A stretch of 64,000 bases of DNA, from assembly GCA_001898035.1 (NCBI GenBank), contig MKRX01000005.1, positions 238,474-302,473 on the forward strand, given 5' to 3'. Below the pieces are notes generated by a model. It worked only from the letters and a program-made list of their open reading frames with translations. It made no database searches and was not told where the DNA came from. Below, piece after piece: positions 62,281 to 64,000 of this stretch (position 1 is its first letter; each line of letters begins with the position of its first letter). The translations under genes were made by a program, and so were the position numbers. This stretch comes from Armatimonadetes bacterium 55-13. GTDB taxonomy: Bacteria; Armatimonadota; Fimbriimonadia; Fimbriimonadales; Fimbriimonadaceae.

Positions 62281-63098
62281 TTCAAACTGAGTCGTCCTTT
62301 CAGCCAAGTCAATCCCTCGCTCATGGCCTCCATTGCTCGAGAGTTCGTTGATGAAATTTCGTGCTTCATCCCGGGCACATAGCGAGCGATGGTTGCAATT
62401 CTGAGCGCTCTAAGTTTTGATTCCAGCCACTTGCTTTGGGCTACCGGCACCACCGGATCGTCAAGACCGTGAATAATAAACACAGGACTCGATCTAGCAT
62501 CGAGATATGAGACCGGACTTGCTGCCCTGATTTCAGCGGTCGCCGAAGATCTGGGTTTACCCAGAACGGCCATGAAAAGACTGTCATAGCTTTTTGGAAA
62601 GTCGCGAGACATGTCCGTTGGTCCAAACATATCAAGGACCGCCATGACTCGGCTCGAATAGCCTGGATGCTCGAGTGGTTTAGTCTCTCTTGTATCAGTG
62701 AATCCGAGAAGCAACGCCAGATGACCTCCCGCGCTGCTTCCGCAAGCGCCAATCTTGTCAGCTTGAATCCGGTACTTCTTTGCATTTGCGCGCAAAAAGC
62801 GGACCGCCGTTTGCGCATCGTCATAGAAAGCTGGCCAACGATACTTAGGCGCCAAGCGATAATCAATTGTTGCGGCGAGGATGCCTTCCTCAGAAAGTCG
62901 ACGACAGAGCGAAGCCATTCCTTCTCTGCTACCACCTATCCATGCTCCACCATGAATCACGACTACAGCAGGAACGCGTTTCCCCATTGGCTGAGGAGCA
63001 TAGATATCCATTCGCAAGGTCTCGCCCGAAACCTTGGAGTAAACGACTCCAAGATCGACACGAGCCGAAAGGGCCAGAACCAATAGCGTCGAGATCAT
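62277..63098 (-). CDS. Alpha/beta-hydrolase esterase (BD-FAE/Aes-like)
   Basis: From the ATG at 63098 the protein has 273 residues with a short signal-like N terminus (MISTLLVLALSARVD). The oxyanion motif HGGAW is at 49-53, the nucleophile Ser122 in GSSAG, the acid in HGLDDPVVP and the His in PGMKHE. It belongs to the HSL/carboxylesterase-like group that cleaves short acyl or feruloyl esters. TACAAT exactly six bases before the ATG supports this start over the TTG at 63104. Confidence 0.87.
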   Translation of the reverse strand: MISTLLVLALSARVDLGVVYSKVSGETLRMDIYAPQPMGKRVPAVVVIHGGAWIGGSREGMASLCRRLSEEGILAATIDYRLAPKYRWPAFYDDAQTAVRFLRANAKKYRIQADKIGACGSSAGGHLALLLGFTDTRETKPLEHPGYSSRVMAVLDMFGPTDMSRDFPKSYDSLFMAVLGKPRSSATAEIRAASPVSYLDARSSPVFIIHGLDDPVVPVAQSKWLESKLRALRIATIARYVPGMKHEISSTNSRAMEAMSEGLTWLKGRLSLN

Positions 63099-63104
63099 GA
63101 CCAA

Positions 63105-63110
63105 ATTGTA
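63105..63110 (-). promoter_or_regulatory. -10-like TACAAT, leaderless esterase
   Basis: TACAAT ends exactly six bases before the ATG at 63098 on the minus strand. No Shine-Dalgarno sequence is seen. Confidence 0.6.
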
Positions 63111-63124
63111 CGGCTTATCCGAAC

Positions 63125-63529
63125 CTAGAGTTCAGACGGCTTCCGAATTTTGATGTTGGGAACCGGAAGCAAGGACTCGTCTTTACGAATCGGTATGGAA
63201 CTGTTTGCCACAAAGTGTTGGATTCTTCGTTCTGCTTCCTGGACATATTCGGCGAATTGGCGTTCCATATCCACCCGTATCTCCTCCATGTCATCAAGAA
63301 GCTTGAGAATAAGCTCTACACCAGCCAGATTCACACCCATATCCTGGGTGAGTCGCTGAATTCGACGGACTCGACGAATATCTGCTTCCGAGTAGAGGCG
63401 ATTCTTTGCCCCAACCCTGGCTGGAACAACTAATCCAAGTCGTTCATACTGCCGCAAAGTTTGGGGATGGACTCCACAAAGCTGGGCGGCGACGCCGATC
63501 ATGTAGACAGGCTGGTTCTCCGTCCTCAT
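63125..63529 (-). CDS. hspR: MerR-family heat-shock repressor HspR
   Basis: The 134-residue protein has a MerR-type winged helix with the HspR-specific sequence MIGVAAQLCGVHPQTLRQYERLGLV, then RLYSEADIRRVRRIQRLTQDMGVNLAGVELIL and a coiled coil. HspR binds HAIR operators and represses dnaK operons, with DnaK as co-repressor. Its start overlaps the dnaJ-family stop by four bases, so it is the last gene of that operon and regulates itself. The promoter and HAIR sites lie outside the window. Confidence 0.9.
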   Translation of the reverse strand: MRTENQPVYMIGVAAQLCGVHPQTLRQYERLGLVVPARVGAKNRLYSEADIRRVRRIQRLTQDMGVNLAGVELILKLLDDMEEIRVDMERQFAEYVQEAERRIQHFVANSSIPIRKDESLLPVPNIKIRKPSEL

Positions 63530-64000
63530 GCGGTGGCCACCTCCAACTCGGCAAGTTGCTTCAGAAGGTCTCGTTGCTTCTCCGAAGGCTTCTTCGGAAC
63601 GGTGATCTTAATACGTGCCATCAGATCTCCGCGTCCGCCATTAAGGCGAGTAATCCCCTGCCCACCTAGCCGGAAAACCTGGCCGCTTTGGGTCCCTTCG
63701 GGAATCTTCATCGTAACGTTGGATCGCAAGGTGGGAACGCGTATCTCGCCACCCAAAGCCGCTACGGTGAAAGGAACGGAAACTTCGACCTCAAGATGGT
63801 CTTCGACGAGTTTGAATTTGCCATGGGGCGCCCACTTCACCGTAACGTAGAGATCACCAGCCTTTCCGTTTGCACCAGCGCCACCTTTTCCTGGCACGCG
63901 CAATTTCTTTCCGTCGGCAATTCCTGCTGGAATGGTAACTTCAACCTTTTTTGTTGTAGGCACGGTCGAAATGCCATCTCGTGTGCGCTGCGCGTCCATG
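63526..64000 (-). CDS. DnaJ/CbpA-family co-chaperone, 5' part cut by window edge
   Basis: Only the C-terminal 157 or so residues are inside. They contain the substrate-binding domain strands KKVEVTIPAGIADGKKL, AGDLYVTVKWAPHGKF and the last PSEKQRDLLKQL. The J domain and any zinc-finger would lie beyond 64000. No CxxCxGxG motif is seen in the part present, so class I or the CbpA-like class II cannot be decided. The frame is open to the edge, and the ATG at 63999 is probably internal. Confidence 0.85.
   Translation of the reverse strand, partial: MDAQRTRDGISTVPTTKKVEVTIPAGIADGKKLRVPGKGGAGANGKAGDLYVTVKWAPHGKFKLVEDHLEVEVSVPFTVAALGGEIRVPTLRSNVTMKIPEGTQSGQVFRLGGQGITRLNGGRGDLMARIKITVPKKPSEKQRDLLKQLAELEVATA

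Overview
The window reads as a stretch of core chromosome from a GC-moderate, free-living bacterium. It has rpoB-rpoC, nusG-secE, greA, the major sigma factor, trmD-rplS-lepB, his genes, glycine-cleavage genes, three tRNAs and many lipoproteins. No phage, insertion sequence or CRISPR array is visible. A HspR-type regulator overlapping a DnaJ-family gene, a split glycine decarboxylase, a c-di-AMP riboswitch, several Gfo/Idh/MocA dehydrogenases and many start codons without Shine-Dalgarno sequences suggest a deep non-proteobacterial lineage. My best guess is Armatimonadota (Fimbriimonas-like), but this rests on overall style and not on a marker comparison.

Layout. 1-3180: recJ (cut by the window edge), nusG-secE and greA on the minus strand, with a PadR regulator between them. 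3300-7440: a membrane protein followed by three tandem PilT-type ATPases. 7460-9590: metX, an ACT-domain protein and a DUF1579 protein. 9640-14070: a family 4 glycosidase, a response regulator, tRNA-Asp and tRNA-Phe, an SLBB-domain protein whose start codon is missing, a VanX-like dipeptidase and a repeat lipoprotein. 14159-22322: a large secreted protein, transketolase, an ankyrin protein, a sugar-type dehydrogenase and an S9 peptidase. 22392-25037: three tandem glycosyltransferase-like paralogs. 25096-31865: a BMP-type binding lipoprotein, a TerC exporter, two more Gfo/Idh/MocA enzymes around a His-rich lipoprotein, and an HlyD-like protein. 31929-37876: glnA, an acyl-CoA dehydrogenase, a poly-Gly lipoprotein and a SARP-type regulator. 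37920-46610: a CAU tRNA, trmD-rplS-lepB, and a plus-strand run gcvH-gcvPA-gcvPB-murI-alr-lipoate ligase-mscL. 46671-50173: rpoD, a cysteine desulfurase and sucD. 50300-52667: a c-di-AMP riboswitch, an unexplained structured leader, and hisB-hisH-hisA. 53182-62015: rpoB and rpoC. 62161-64000: a small ORF, an esterase, hspR and the 3' part of a dnaJ-family gene.

The most striking signal is regulatory. At nine starts a -10-like hexamer (usually TAnnnT, often preceded by GG) ends exactly six bases before an ATG or GTG, and no Shine-Dalgarno sequence is apparent at most of them. That geometry puts transcription start on the first base of the codon, so these genes probably make leaderless mRNAs. 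The rule also decides several uncertain starts. Other points of interest are the c-di-AMP riboswitch with about 240 nt of structured RNA before hisB, RpoB residues that suggest intrinsic rifampicin tolerance, an insertion of about 110 residues in RpoC, and the two tandem triplications (PilT-like ATPases and glycosyltransferase-like proteins).
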